Source: Betaproteobacteria bacterium (GTDB lineage Bacteria; Pseudomonadota; Gammaproteobacteria; Burkholderiales; Burkholderiaceae_C). Taken from it: DNA of 32,528 nt. Shown here piece by piece: positions 23,574-32,528 of this stretch; within the stretch, counting starts at the first letter, position 1, and the number at the start of each line of letters is the position of its first letter. Under the pieces are notes generated by a model that saw only the letters and a list, made by a program, of their open reading frames with translations, was not told the origin of the DNA and made no database searches. Position numbers and translations under genes: made by a program. The stretch is taken from assembly GCA_028870715.1 (NCBI GenBank), contig JAGWOZ010000014.1, positions 1 to 32,528 of the forward strand, given 5' to 3'.

Positions 23574-25430
23574 TCAGTGGGGCAGGGTGGCACTTTCAAC
23601 TTGTGTGCGGATCAGCTCCAGAAGGGCTTCGCCATAGGCATCGCGCTTCTTGTCCCCCACCCCTGAGATGCCGCGTAGCTGGTCAAGGTTGCTCGGCCTT
23701 GCCAGAGCGATGGCTTGCAGTGTGGCGTCTGGAAACACCACATAGGCTGGCACGCCGTGCTCCTTCGCGACGCCGCTTCGCCAGGTCCGCAGGCTTTCAA
23801 AGAGCGCGAATTCACCTGCGGAAAAGGCGGACTGGCGAGCGGTGGTCGTTGCACTCGCGCGGCGTTTGCGCTCCGATGGCCGCTCCCTGCGTTTGAGGTG
23901 AATGCGACGCGTCCCGCGCAGCACGTCACGACTGGCGCTGGTGAGGTGAAGCACGTTGAAGTGAGTGGCGTCGACCTCGAGCAGATGCTGGGCGACGAGT
24001 TGGCGTAGCAACGAGCGCCAATCAGCTTCGGACAAATCGGCACCAATGCCAAATGTGGAAAGCGCATGGTGGCCGTAGCGCTCCACCTTTTCAGTGCGCT
24101 TGCCACGCAGCACGTCAATGATGTGGGTGACACCGAAGCTGGAGCCGCTGGTCTGGCGGCAGCGATAGATCGTCGACAGCAGCTTCTGTGCTGCTTCGGT
24201 GGCGTCCTCCAGAGCTGGCGGTACCAAGCAGTTGTCGCAATTGCCGCAGGGCGTGCTGGGTTCGTCAAAATACGCCAGCAGGCGCACGCGTCGGCAGTCC
24301 GCAGCTTCAGCCAAGGCCAGCATGGCGTCAAGTTTTCCCGTGGACAGGCGCTTGTAGGGGTCGTCCGCATCCGAGAGTTCGATGAGCCGGCGCTGCTGCA
24401 CCACATCGGCAAGGCCATAGGCCATCCATGCCTGTGCTGGCAAGCCATCGCGTCCGCCGCGTCCGGTTTCCTGGAAATAGCCTTCAATGGACTTCGGCAT
24501 GTCCAGATGCGCGACAAAGCGCACGTCCGGCTTGTCAATGCCCATGCCAAAGGCGATTGTGGCGACCATCACGATGCCGTCCTCATCAAGAAAGCGGCGC
24601 AGGTGGCGGAAGCGCGTTGCAGTGGGCAGACCTGCGTGGTAGGGCAGCGCGTTCACCCCATGCGCAGCCAGCATCATGGCCACCTCCTCCACGGTGTTGC
24701 GCGAAAGGCAGTACACCACGCCACAGTCACCCGCATGCTCACCGCGAATGAATTGGAGCAGTTGCGCACGGCCGTCGCGCTTCTCGACAACGCGGTAGCG
24801 GATGTTGGGCCGGTCAAAGCTGGACACGAAGGCGCGGCCGTCCTGAAGCAGCTTGTCCGCGATCTCCTCGCGGGTGGGCACGTCTGCGGTGGCGGTAAGC
24901 GCAACGCGCGGTACGTCGGGCCAGCGCTCGCGCAGCATGGCAAGCTGACCGTATTCTGGGCGGAAGTCGTGTCCCCATTGGGACACGCAATGCGCCTCGT
25001 CAATGGCGAACAGCGCAATGCGGCATGCCTCCAGCAGGCGCTGGCCGGACTCGCTCAGCAGGCGCTCGGGGGCCATGTACAGCAAATCCAGTTCGCCGTG
25101 CCGCGCTCTCGCCTGCACGTCGCGTGCATCGTGCGCATCCAGGGTCGAGTTGAGGAAGGCGGCGCGAATGCCAAGTTCACGCAAAGCGACGACCTGGTCC
25201 TGCATCAACGCGATGAGGGGTGATACCACGATGCCGACGCCGGGACGGAGGAGCGCCGGAATCTGGTAGCAGAGCGACTTGCCGCCACCGGTGGGCATCA
25301 GCACCAGTGCATCGCCGCCACGCACGACGTGTTCGATCACCTCACGTTGCATGCCGCGAAAGGTGGGGTAGCCCCAGATGTGTTGCAAAAGGTGTTCGGC
25401 GCTAATGGCGGGCTCGGGGTTGGGGTTCAT
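23574..25430 (-). CDS. recQ: ATP-dependent DNA helicase RecQ
   Basis: RecQ is a 3'-5' helicase acting in recombination and replication-fork repair. The 618 residues match the family. The helicase motifs appear in order: [15 protein letters not shown] (Lys51), [31 protein letters not shown] (DEAH at 144-147), TATA, and [10 protein letters not shown]. The RecQ-C zinc-binding region has [10 protein letters not shown] and CGNCDNC. The winged-helix domain contains [19 protein letters not shown], and the C-terminal HRDC domain starts near [20 protein letters not shown]. The gene is convergent with the Mla-type operon and divergent from the APC permease gene, with a 187-base spacer. Confidence 0.97.
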   Translation of the reverse strand: MNPNPEPAISAEHLLQHIWGYPTFRGMQREVIEHVVRGGDALVLMPTGGGKSLCYQIPALLRPGVGIVVSPLIALMQDQVVALRELGIRAAFLNSTLDAHDARDVQARARHGELDLLYMAPERLLSESGQRLLEACRIALFAIDEAHCVSQWGHDFRPEYGQLAMLRERWPDVPRVALTATADVPTREEIADKLLQDGRAFVSSFDRPNIRYRVVEKRDGRAQLLQFIRGEHAGDCGVVYCLSRNTVEEVAMMLAAHGVNALPYHAGLPTATRFRHLRRFLDEDGIVMVATIAFGMGIDKPDVRFVAHLDMPKSIEGYFQETGRGGRDGLPAQAWMAYGLADVVQQRRLIELSDADDPYKRLSTGKLDAMLALAEAADCRRVRLLAYFDEPSTPCGNCDNCLVPPALEDATEAAQKLLSTIYRCRQTSGSSFGVTHIIDVLRGKRTEKVERYGHHALSTFGIGADLSEADWRSLLRQLVAQHLLEVDATHFNVLHLTSASRDVLRGTRRIHLKRRERPSERKRRASATTTARQSAFSAGEFALFESLRTWRSGVAKEHGVPAYVVFPDATLQAIALARPSNLDQLRGISGVGDKKRDAYGEALLELIRTQVESATLPH

Positions 25431-25617
25431 TCTGAAAGCCTAGCAACTCCGCGGCTCGTGTGTGCTCCCCCGCGAGCATGCGCGTAGGCGGTGAGGATGC
25501 ATACGGCTGCAGAGGTTACGTTTGATCACGGGTGAACGGTGCGGCAGAGGCTAAAAATGTTCAGTGGCAATCCAATTCACGACGAAGGTCAATCCGACCG
25601 CTTGAGAGGAGATGATC

Positions 25618-27267
25618 ATGGCCAGTATTCCCGCCGCGGGAGCGACCCCATCTGCCGCGCAGCGTAAGGTTCACAAGGTTGCCGGTATCTGGAGTCTGTT
25701 GTTCGCCAGCCTTACGGCCATCGTTGGGTCGGGATGGCTGTTCGCACCTCTGAACGCGGCGCAGCAAGCCGGACCAGGGAGCATCGTGTCTTGGGTTATC
25801 GGCGCGGTGGCGATCCTGCTGCTCGCCTTTGTCAACGCGGAGTTGACGACGGCCTTTCCGCGCATGGGCGCAGTCATCACGTTTCCAAAGCTCAGCCATG
25901 GCAGCCTCATGGCGGCGGTGATGAGTTGGGTCGTGTTCCTGGGGTACGTCAGCGTGGCACCGGCTGAGGTGCTGGCGGTGGTGACCTATGCAAACAACTA
26001 CATCCCTGGTCTGGTTCACGTGCACACCCATCTTCTCACACCCCTCGGGTTCATCGCTGGCGTGGTGCTGCTGGGGGCGTTCGTGGGGATCAACGCGCTT
26101 GGCGTGAAGGCCTTGCTGCGAGTGGGGAATACGGTGATGATCTGGAAGCTCATTGTGCCCGCCCTGACGGTCATCATGCTGCTTGTGGTCGCATTCCATG
26201 GTGAGAATTTCACGGCCCAGGGGTTCGCACCGATGGGTATGCAGGGCATTGTGGGTGCGGTAGCGGCCTCGGGCATCGTGTTCAGCTACCTCGGATTCCG
26301 CCAGGCCATTGAGCTGTCCGGGGAGGCCGCCAATCCTCAGCGCGACCTGCCGATCGCCATCTTGGGCTCGGTTCTGATCGCGGCTGTCCTTTTCATTGGC
26401 CTGGAGGTGGCGTTCATCGGTGCCGTGAACCCGGCTGATCTGACCCAGGGATGGGCCAAGCTGCATTTTGCCGGATCAGCTGGACCATTTGCGGGCCTGG
26501 CAGTGCTGGTCGGCATGAGCTGGCTTGCTGTGCTGCTCTACATTGACGCAGTCGTCTCACCGGCGGGCACAGGGCTTGTTTACGGGGGTACGACCGCGCG
26601 CGTCATCTACGCCACTGGACACGACGGCCTGGCGTTCAGCTGGCTTGCTTCGCTCAACAAGAAGGGGGTGCCCGCTGCGGGACTTTGGCTCACCTGGATC
26701 GTGGGGATGTTCTTTTTCTTGCCATTCCCGTCATGGCAGAAGATTGTGACATTCATCTCTTCTGCGGCCGTTCTTGGCTACGGCGTGGGGCCCGTCACGC
26801 TATTGACGCTGCGTCGCACGCTGCCCACAGGGCAATATCCCCGACCCTTTACCCTCAAAGGTGCTTGGCTGTGGGCGCCTTTGGCTTTCATTGTGTCCAA
26901 CTTCATCATTTATTGGTCGGGACGGACCACCGATGACTTTCTCTTCGGCGCGTTGCTGGTGATCTTCGTGCTGTACCTGATCGCGCAGGCCTTGCGCGGG
27001 CGCCTTGGGCAATTGCAGTGGAAAGGGGCATCGTGGTTGCTTCCCTACTTTGTCGGCATGTGGGCCATCACGCATTACGGTCCTGCGGATGCGGTCGTCG
27101 GGGGTACCGGTGCATTCGGCTTCTACACCGGGATGGGGCTCGTGGCGGTCCTGAGCCTGGTCGTGATGGCTCTGGCTGTCATGACAGGGCTGCCCGAGCC
27201 CGAGGAAGCACGCGCAGTGATCTTCGCGACCGACCCTGAAATGCGTACGCGCGAACTCCCGAGTTGA
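25618..27267 (+). CDS. APC-family amino acid permease
   Basis: This 549-residue inner-membrane protein has about 12-14 hydrophobic segments and belongs to the amino acid-polyamine-organocation superfamily. Segment 1 has the family's helix-break region GSGWLFAPLNAAQQAGPG. Further markers are FVNAELTTAFPRMGA, FSYLGFRQAIELSGEAANPQ with RDLPIAI after it, and VSPAGTGLVYGGTTARVIYA. Substrate is unknown: E. coli GadC/ArcD-like proteins share length, but no specific match is claimed. ATG 25618 was chosen over 25612 because GAGAGGA at 25604-25610 is then seven bases upstream. It is convergent with the FAA hydrolase-like gene and has a private promoter region shared with recQ. Confidence 0.9.
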   Translation: MASIPAAGATPSAAQRKVHKVAGIWSLLFASLTAIVGSGWLFAPLNAAQQAGPGSIVSWVIGAVAILLLAFVNAELTTAFPRMGAVITFPKLSHGSLMAAVMSWVVFLGYVSVAPAEVLAVVTYANNYIPGLVHVHTHLLTPLGFIAGVVLLGAFVGINALGVKALLRVGNTVMIWKLIVPALTVIMLLVVAFHGENFTAQGFAPMGMQGIVGAVAASGIVFSYLGFRQAIELSGEAANPQRDLPIAILGSVLIAAVLFIGLEVAFIGAVNPADLTQGWAKLHFAGSAGPFAGLAVLVGMSWLAVLLYIDAVVSPAGTGLVYGGTTARVIYATGHDGLAFSWLASLNKKGVPAAGLWLTWIVGMFFFLPFPSWQKIVTFISSAAVLGYGVGPVTLLTLRRTLPTGQYPRPFTLKGAWLWAPLAFIVSNFIIYWSGRTTDDFLFGALLVIFVLYLIAQALRGRLGQLQWKGASWLLPYFVGMWAITHYGPADAVVGGTGAFGFYTGMGLVAVLSLVVMALAVMTGLPEPEEARAVIFATDPEMRTRELPS

Positions 27268-27286
27268 AGTGCGGCGTGCGGGAACA

Positions 27287-27309
27287 CGAAACCCGCATGG
27301 CGGGTTTCG
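27287..27309. terminator. Inverted repeat between convergent genes
   Basis: CGAAACCCGC (27287-27296) and GCGGGTTTCG (27300-27309) form a perfect ten-base stem around three bases. No long T run follows on either strand, but the position between the permease stop (27267) and the convergent hydrolase stop (27315) suggests a bidirectional terminator. Confidence 0.6.
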
Positions 27310-27314
27310 GCGCT

Positions 27315-28211
27315 TCAGGGACGCTCAGTTGGCAGTATGAGCTGGCCTGCGTCAGCGGCCACCTTGTCGCGTGATTGCACAATCGTTTGCTTTTGCATGC
27401 CAAGCCCCTGGACTTCGAGTTCGACGGCGTCGCCGACCTGCAGAAAACGTGGCGGGTTGCGGCCCAATCCGACGCCCGATGGGGTCCCCGTGGCGATCAA
27501 GTCTCCAGGACGCAGCGTCATGAAGTGGCTGAGGTAGCTCACGATTTGCGCGACGCTGAAGATCATGTCTCGGGTGTTGCCGGTCTGCATTCGCTGACCG
27601 TTGACATCCAAATGCAGGTCCAGGTTCTGCGGGTCGGGGACTTCATCGGCAGTGACGAGCCAAGGGCCGACCGGGCCGAAGCCATCCAATCCCTTGGATT
27701 TGTCCCATTGGCTACCGCGCTCAAACTGGAACTGCCGCTCCGACACGTCGTGCAAGGTGCAATAGCCGGCGACATGGCCAAGTGCATCAGCCACCGACGC
27801 ATAGCGGGCCTCGCGCCCGATGACCACACCGAGCTCAACCTCCCAGTCCATTCGCGTGGAATGCGGAGGGTGCTCGATCGGGTCGAAGGGGCCGCTGATG
27901 CAAGTGGTCCATTTGTTGAACACGATGGGCTCGCTGGGCAAGGTTTGGCCCGCCTCGGCGGCATGGTCGCGATAGTTCAGGCCAATGGCGATGTATTTGC
28001 TGATGCCGACGAACGGCACGCCTAGCCGGGGATTGCCTCGCACCATTGGGAGAGTCTCGGGGTCCAGCTTGCGCAAGGCACGTTGCCCCATTGGCGCATA
28101 CACGTCGGGGCCGATGTCAGCGACAACGCCGCGCAAGCTGCGCAGCAACCCGTTGGCGTCGATGAGGCCAGGTTGTTCGCGCCCGGACGGGCCATAGCGG
28201 ACGAGTTTCAT
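27315..28211 (-). CDS. Fumarylacetoacetate hydrolase family protein
   Basis: This 298-residue enzyme belongs to the FAA hydrolase superfamily, which includes 2-oxo acid hydratases, hydrolases and decarboxylases using a divalent metal. FVGISKYIAIGLNYRDHAAE is the typical start of the catalytic domain. The metal ligands are E124 and E126 in DWEVELGVVIGRE and D155 in LHDVSERQFQ. GFGPVGPWLV, IATGTPSGVGLGRNPP and VELEVQGLG complete the fold. The pattern resembles proteins annotated as ureidoglycolate lyase or 5-carboxymethyl-2-hydroxymuconate isomerase-like, but substrate cannot be decided. It is 110 bases after the hydratase-like gene and may be co-transcribed with it. Confidence 0.93.
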   Translation of the reverse strand: MKLVRYGPSGREQPGLIDANGLLRSLRGVVADIGPDVYAPMGQRALRKLDPETLPMVRGNPRLGVPFVGISKYIAIGLNYRDHAAEAGQTLPSEPIVFNKWTTCISGPFDPIEHPPHSTRMDWEVELGVVIGREARYASVADALGHVAGYCTLHDVSERQFQFERGSQWDKSKGLDGFGPVGPWLVTADEVPDPQNLDLHLDVNGQRMQTGNTRDMIFSVAQIVSYLSHFMTLRPGDLIATGTPSGVGLGRNPPRFLQVGDAVELEVQGLGMQKQTIVQSRDKVAADAGQLILPTERP

Positions 28212-28321
28212 GGAAGCTCCGATTCAAGGTGGGGGTGTCATCGCAGTCACCAGGCTTCACTGCGGATGGGCAGAAATCGTGATGGTGGGACACGACAGAG
28301 GCACATCGCGCATTCCGGTCA

Positions 28322-29041
28322 TCAGGCAATCGACTGGAGCCAGCGGTTGCGCTCGTCGCGGAGCGTCTCGTGCAGGGGCATCGCGGCAACGTCCAGAAGC
28401 TGTTGCTTCAACACTGGAAAGCTTGTCGGGGCGTGTTGTGCGATGCCTTCGGCGAGGTGGACAGCATCTTGCAAGGCGAGACCGGGATCGGCGAGGCGGC
28501 AAACAAGTCCAAGCTGGTGGGCGCGTTCCCCCGCGAGCGGTGTGTCCAGCAGGAGCAGCTCGCTCAGCAAGGACGGCGCGGCGAGCCTTTGCGCAGCAAA
28601 CCATAGCGCTCCTGCGCTTTGGCCGGACAGTTGAGCTGCGACCGGCAAGCTGAATTGCGCGCTGCGCGAGGCAACGATCAGGTCGCAGGCTAGAGCAATC
28701 GCGAAGCCGGCGCCTCGCGCCTGGCCTTCAACTGCGGCGATGACGGGCTTGTCGCTGCCGTGAAGCGCCAGCAACCAGTCGTGCAGCGCGTCGATGAAGG
28801 CGGCATCAGTGTCGCCAGCAGCCGGTGCGGCGCCAGCAACACCCCTGGCCTGCTCCCCAACGCCGAGACAGAACAGCTCGTCGCTGCCGGTGAGGACGAT
28901 GACTCGGATATCCGGATCGCGCAACGCGGTGGACAGAGCTTCGATGCCGGCATGTGCCATTGCCGGCGTCATTACGCTACTTGCCGTGCCGAGTTGCAGG
29001 TTCAGGATGCTGACCCGCGCGCCCGGATCAGGCGTGTTCAT
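28322..29041 (-). CDS. Enoyl-CoA hydratase/isomerase family protein lacking one catalytic Glu
   Basis: This 239-residue crotonase-fold protein has the oxyanion-hole regions FCLGVGE (~57-63) and EGQARGAGFAIALACDLIVA (~105-124). The usual first catalytic Glu, in the LPE motif, is replaced: the sequence reads FSLPVAAQ, with Val134 at that position. The second Glu is kept (Glu161 in SELLLLDTPLAG). Mitochondrial enoyl-CoA isomerase keeps only this second Glu, so isomerase-like chemistry is possible. ATG 29041 was chosen; ATG 29056 and an upstream frame to 29137 also exist, all without a clear ribosome site. The partner hydrolase-like gene lies 110 bases downstream. Confidence 0.88.
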   Translation of the reverse strand: MNTPDPGARVSILNLQLGTASSVMTPAMAHAGIEALSTALRDPDIRVIVLTGSDELFCLGVGEQARGVAGAAPAAGDTDAAFIDALHDWLLALHGSDKPVIAAVEGQARGAGFAIALACDLIVASRSAQFSLPVAAQLSGQSAGALWFAAQRLAAPSLLSELLLLDTPLAGERAHQLGLVCRLADPGLALQDAVHLAEGIAQHAPTSFPVLKQQLLDVAAMPLHETLRDERNRWLQSIA

Positions 29042-29204
29042 TGAATGAGGGGACATCGGCTTCGGTTGTGCAGGCGAGGTGCGGGGAGCGCTGGGTTTTA
29101 GGCGCCGAAGCACCATTCTTACAAAATCGGTCACCAAATCGGCAATTGACCGCGCGGCGACCCCGCGGCTTCGCGAAGAGAATCACCGGCCATGAGCGAT
29201 GTGG

Positions 29205-30389
29205 TCAGAGCTTGGCCAGCCGATCCAGCGCCATCTCAAGTGTGGCCTCACGCTTGGCAAAGCAAAAGCGCACGCAGCGGCGCGCCGGGTTCGGTTCGGG
29301 TTCGAATGCCGTCAGCGGAATTGCCGCGACGCCCACGTCCTGCGTTAGCCACTCGCAGAACTCGGCCTCCGGCCGATCGTCCAGAGCCGAGTAGTCCACA
29401 CACTGGAAATATGTGCCCTCGCAAGGCAGCAAGCTTAGCCTCGTGGCGGCTAACCCCGAGCGGAAACGGTCGCGTTTGGCTTGGTAAAAGGCGGACAGGT
29501 TCAGGTGTGCGTCGGGCCGTGTGCGCAGGTAATGTGCCAGCCCCGCCTGCATCGGCGTGTTGACCGTGAACACGTTGAACTGGTGCACCTTGCGGAATTC
29601 ACGCATGAGGGTGCGCGGCGCCGCCACCATGCCTACTTTCCAGCCCGTGGCATGGTAGGTCTTCCCGAAGCTCGAGACCACGAAACTGCGCAGCGCAAGC
29701 TCCGCAAACGCGGCAGCACTTTGGTGCATGGTGCCGTCGAACACCATGTGTTCGTACACCTCATCGGCAATCAGCAGGGTATCCGTGGGAGCGAGCAACG
29801 CAGCCAAGCGCCGCATGTCGGCAGCGCTCCACACCCGGCCGCTCGGATTGTGGGGCGAGTTGACCAGGATGGCACGCGTGCGCGAGGTCAGGGCTGCCGC
29901 AATTGCAGCGAAGTCGGGACGGAAGTCGGCAGCCAGTGGGACGAAGACGGGCACGCCTCCGGCGAGTTCGATCGCTGGGGCGTAACTGTCGTAGGCTGGT
30001 GTAAGCACGATGACTTCATCGCCTGGATGGACCACGGCCAGAATGGCGGTGAGCAGCGCCTGCGTTGCCCCTGCAGTGATCGTGATTTCCTCGACGGGGT
30101 CGTAGCGGTTGCCGTGGAGCGCTGAGATCTTGTCGGCCAGGGCTTCACGCAAGGCGGGCAAGCCCGCCATTGGCGGGTACTGGTTGTGCCCGGCGCGCAT
30201 GGCTGCAGTCACTGCGTCCACCAGTTCAGGGTCAGGGTCGAAATCGGGAAAACCCTGGCCCAGGTTGATCGCGCCGCACTGCTGTGCCAAGGCAGACATC
30301 ACGGTGAAAATCGTGGTGCCCACGTGCGGCAAGCGACTGCGCAGGGCGAGACTGCGGGAGATGACAGGGACGGATTCGACGGTGGACAT
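29205..30389 (-). CDS. PLP-dependent aminotransferase, methionine-type
   Basis: This 394-residue fold-type I, class I/II aminotransferase resembles E. coli YbdL (methionine aminotransferase), which transfers the amino group from methionine and similar residues to 2-oxo acids. Motifs are INLGQGFPDFDPD, NQYPPMAGLPALREALA, the PLP-phosphate loop AGATQALL, VNSPHNPSGRVW, LLIADEVYEHMVFDG, and the Schiff-base Lys243 in SSFGKTYHATGWKVG. RCVRFCFAKREATL carries the substrate carboxylate Arg. ATG 30389 was chosen over a TTG nine codons earlier. The gene lies 33 bases after cysB, a regulator of sulfur assimilation, which supports a role in methionine or related sulfur amino acids. Confidence 0.92.
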   Translation of the reverse strand: MSTVESVPVISRSLALRSRLPHVGTTIFTVMSALAQQCGAINLGQGFPDFDPDPELVDAVTAAMRAGHNQYPPMAGLPALREALADKISALHGNRYDPVEEITITAGATQALLTAILAVVHPGDEVIVLTPAYDSYAPAIELAGGVPVFVPLAADFRPDFAAIAAALTSRTRAILVNSPHNPSGRVWSAADMRRLAALLAPTDTLLIADEVYEHMVFDGTMHQSAAAFAELALRSFVVSSFGKTYHATGWKVGMVAAPRTLMREFRKVHQFNVFTVNTPMQAGLAHYLRTRPDAHLNLSAFYQAKRDRFRSGLAATRLSLLPCEGTYFQCVDYSALDDRPEAEFCEWLTQDVGVAAIPLTAFEPEPNPARRCVRFCFAKREATLEMALDRLAKL

Positions 30390-30422
30390 TGCTGGTGGCC
30401 TTCGGGCGGAGTTCAATCGGCG

Positions 30423-31367
30423 CTAAATGGAAAAATCCGGGCTGGTTTCACCGCGCAAAACCTGTTCCACCAGTTTGCGCGACAAGCGTTGCGACAGCAG
30501 TTCGGTGAGGACGTAGACGAAACCTCGCTGGTAAACGCCCCGCTTGAATGCCACGCGCGTGAGGTTATGACCGAAGAGATGTCCCGCCGGGCGCGCGCGC
30601 AATTGCGTGTCGCGTTCCGGGTTGAATGCCATTTCTGCGATCAACCCTACGCCCAGTTCCAACTCCACATAGGTCTTGAGCACGTCCGAATCGATGGCCT
30701 CGAGCACGACGTCGGGTTGGAGGCCGTGCTGGGCGAATGCGTGGTCGATGCGTCGACGACCCGTGAACGCAGGGTCGTATGTCACGATAGGGTAGCGCGC
30801 AAGCTCGGCGAGCGAAAGATCCGAGAGGTCGGCCAGCGGATGGTTCAGCGGTGTCACCACCAGGTGTTGCCACTCGTAGCACGGCAGACTGATGAGATCG
30901 GCGTGGTCTGCCAGGCTTTCTGTCGCCAGGCCGAGATCGGCGCGTTCTTCCAACACGGCGTGTGCGACTTGATCGGGGTTGCCTTGCAGCATGTGGACCT
31001 GAACACGCGGAAAGCGCCGGCGGAATTCAGCGATCACGTGCGGCAGGCGGTAACGGGCCTGGGTGTGGGTGGCCGCAATGGTGAGCGCCCCGCTGTCCTG
31101 AGCGGCATAGTTCTGGCCGATGCGCTTGAGGTTGTTGACTTCGCGCAAAATCACGTCGACGCTGCGCAGCACCTCTTCGCCGGGGGCGGTCAGCTTGCGA
31201 ATGCGCTTGCCGTGGCGACTGAAAATCTCGATCCCCAGTTCGTCTTCCAGTTCGATAATGGCCTTGGACACACCCGGCTGCGAGGTAAACAAGGCGCGCG
31301 CAGCCTCGGTGAGGTTGAAATTGCGGCGCACGGCTTCCTGCAGGAAGCGGAACTGATGAAGATTCAT
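30423..31367 (-). CDS. cysB: CysB-type LysR regulator of sulfur assimilation
   Basis: This 314-residue LysR-type regulator starts MNLHQFRFLQEAVRRNFNLT with the helix-turn-helix in AARALFTSQPGVSKAIIELE (residues ~22-41). The effector domain has the CysB signature IAATHTQARYRLPHVIAEF, MLQGNPDQVAHAV, LGLATESL, PIVTYDPAFTGR and AIDSDVLKTYVELELGVGLI. In E. coli CysB activates sulfate-assimilation genes with N-acetylserine; the close match supports the same or the paralogous Cbl role. It lies 34 bases after lptG and before the aminotransferase, on the same strand. Confidence 0.92.
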   Translation of the reverse strand: MNLHQFRFLQEAVRRNFNLTEAARALFTSQPGVSKAIIELEDELGIEIFSRHGKRIRKLTAPGEEVLRSVDVILREVNNLKRIGQNYAAQDSGALTIAATHTQARYRLPHVIAEFRRRFPRVQVHMLQGNPDQVAHAVLEERADLGLATESLADHADLISLPCYEWQHLVVTPLNHPLADLSDLSLAELARYPIVTYDPAFTGRRRIDHAFAQHGLQPDVVLEAIDSDVLKTYVELELGVGLIAEMAFNPERDTQLRARPAGHLFGHNLTRVAFKRGVYQRGFVYVLTELLSQRLSRKLVEQVLRGETSPDFSI

Positions 31368-31401
31368 GGTCTGATGGTCGACTCAGCGTCTAGAAATGTC
31401 T

Positions 31402-32499
31402 TCAACGATATTGCACGCGCCAGACGAAAAACACGAGCGCTGCCGAGCCGTAGAGCAGGTATGGCAGTGCGGCGGCGACCCAAGTGGGCCAACTCGCCAC
31501 CAAGCCCAGCCTGGATGTCAGGGTGTTCATGAGAATGAAGCTGATGCCCAGCATGATGCCACCGAATACTTTCCAGCTGATCTGACCGGAGCGCGCGTGG
31601 ATATAGGCAAAGGGTAAGGCGAGCATCATCATCACCACGGCGCTCAGGGGGTAGAGGAGCTTGCGCCACAGCGCAATCTCGTCACGCTGGACAGCCTGGC
31701 CGTTTGCCTGCAGATGGTCGATGTAGCGCCATAGATCCACGACCGACATATTGTCGGGGCTGAGGAGCAGGACGTTGAGCACCGTTGGCGACATTGCCGT
31801 GCGCCAGGGCAACGCGGCCATGTGCCGGATCTGCAAGGCCTCACCAGACTGGGTTGGCAGGCTAATCGAAGTGACCTGCCGCAGCAGCCAAGTGCCCCCA
31901 CTGCGATAGACGGCTGCGGCGGCATGCACCGTCTCGACGAGGTGCGCGGCGCTGTTGAGCTTATAGATGTGCACGTCGCGCAATTCACCACCCGCAGACA
32001 CGCTGCCAATATTGATCATCTGATCGTTCTGCCCGTCTTGGCGGTTACGCAGCCAAAGCCCCGAGCTGAGTTGGGTACCAAACTGTCCGCCCTGGGCCTT
32101 GGCCTGCAATGTCGCAGCAATACGCTCGGCGCGTGGCGCGGCGAATTCACCCAGTGCAAAGATCAGCGCGGCGAACATCAGCCCGAGCCCCAACAATTCC
32201 AAGAGCGCGCGGCGTGGGCCCAGGCCGGACATGCGCATGACGGTGAACTCACTCGATGCTGCAAGGCTGGCGAGCACGTACACCGTGCCAGTGAGCGCCG
32301 CGATCGGCAACAGTTCGTAGGCGCGGCTGGGCAGTTGCAGTGCGACCATGACCAGGATGTGGCCCAGCGCAGGGGTTGCCCCCCCATTGCTGAGTTCGTT
32401 GATCACATCAAGGAAAAACAGCAAGCCGAGAAACACCACCAGCACGATGCCGCTGGCGGCTGCGATTTGCAGGAATAGGTAACGCCGCAGGGTACGCAT
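31402..32499 (-). CDS. lptG: LPS export ABC transporter permease LptG
   Basis: LptG pairs with LptF and LptB to extract LPS from the inner membrane. The 365 residues match the family. MRTLRRYLFLQIAAASGIVL starts transmembrane helix 1. Helices 2-3 include LLPIAALTGTVYVLASLAAS and EFTVMRMSGLGPRRALLELL, a cytoplasmic coupling-helix region. A periplasmic beta-jellyroll domain covers ~130-260. Helices 4-6 follow at the C-terminus. LptF normally precedes LptG, and the window ends 29 bases upstream of this start, so lptF would lie just beyond. No clear Shine-Dalgarno is seen. Confidence 0.95.
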   Translation of the reverse strand: MRTLRRYLFLQIAAASGIVLVVFLGLLFFLDVINELSNGGATPALGHILVMVALQLPSRAYELLPIAALTGTVYVLASLAASSEFTVMRMSGLGPRRALLELLGLGLMFAALIFALGEFAAPRAERIAATLQAKAQGGQFGTQLSSGLWLRNRQDGQNDQMINIGSVSAGGELRDVHIYKLNSAAHLVETVHAAAAVYRSGGTWLLRQVTSISLPTQSGEALQIRHMAALPWRTAMSPTVLNVLLLSPDNMSVVDLWRYIDHLQANGQAVQRDEIALWRKLLYPLSAVVMMMLALPFAYIHARSGQISWKVFGGIMLGISFILMNTLTSRLGLVASWPTWVAAALPYLLYGSAALVFFVWRVQYR

Positions 32500-32528
32500 G
32501 GTGGCCGGTGTTCAGTGTGACGCTGCTG

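Noticed and set aside
24066-25223. 385-codon plus-strand frame opposite recQ
   Set aside because: recQ has every helicase, zinc and HRDC motif on the other strand; the antisense frame shows no domain.
30186-31532. 448-codon plus-strand frame opposite cysB and the aminotransferase
   Set aside because: Antisense to two well-matched genes; no family resemblance or start signal.
1-32528. CRISPR arrays, insertion sequences, integrases or prophage genes
   Set aside because: No direct-repeat array, transposase or integrase motif was seen; gene order and content are those of core chromosome.

Overview
The window looks like ordinary chromosome from a GC-rich betaproteobacterium, most likely Burkholderiales (Thiomonas-like is a guess). 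The evidence is gene content and neighbourhoods: alaS-coaBC-dut, rpmB-rpmG, algC-waaC-waaA, pcm followed by a rhodanese gene, an Mla-type ABC operon, and a CysB-type regulator. No database could be searched. I see no insertion sequence, prophage, CRISPR array or integrase, so this is core genome with a few less common pieces.

Layout. Positions 1-3157 hold the 3' part of alaS, then coaBC, dut and a DUF2062 membrane protein, tightly packed on the plus strand. A 427-base non-coding gap leads to a minus-strand SlyD-type prolyl isomerase. Divergent from it is a cupin/JmjC ribosomal oxygenase (RoxA/YcfD type), coupled by a GTGA overlap to a small protein of unknown function. A tiny Ala/Pro-rich lipoprotein with 24-base internal repeats and a strong terminator follows. 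After about 500 bases without a recognisable gene come rpmB-rpmG and apaH on the minus strand. From 8547 to 12345 lies an envelope unit: phosphomannomutase/phosphoglucomutase, heptosyltransferase I and Kdo transferase. On the minus strand follow pcm and a rhodanese gene. An Nramp-like metal transporter with an unusual metal-site signature and a good Fur-box match upstream comes next.

The second half starts with trmB and a tRNA-Gly(CCC) on the minus strand. A family 6 uracil/hypoxanthine-DNA glycosylase, a solitary GspE/PilB-type ATPase and a DUF4197 secreted protein follow. Then comes a four-gene lipid-transport operon: an MlaE permease with an N-terminal STAS-like extension, MlaF, MlaD and an auxiliary lipoprotein. 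Convergent recQ and a large APC permease come next. The last part, all on the minus strand, carries a fumarylacetoacetate hydrolase-family enzyme, an enoyl-CoA hydratase-like protein lacking one catalytic Glu, a methionine-type aminotransferase, cysB and lptG.

Together many genes serve the outer envelope: LPS core synthesis (algC, waaC, waaA), LPS export (lptG) and phospholipid transport (mla-type operon). The rest are translation, nucleotide and DNA-repair housekeeping genes. No clearly new multi-gene system is evident. The best leads are the Fur-box/Nramp variant, the oxygenase-coupled unknown protein with a palindrome at its promoter, the STAS-MlaE fusion operon, and the unexplained intergenic stretches.
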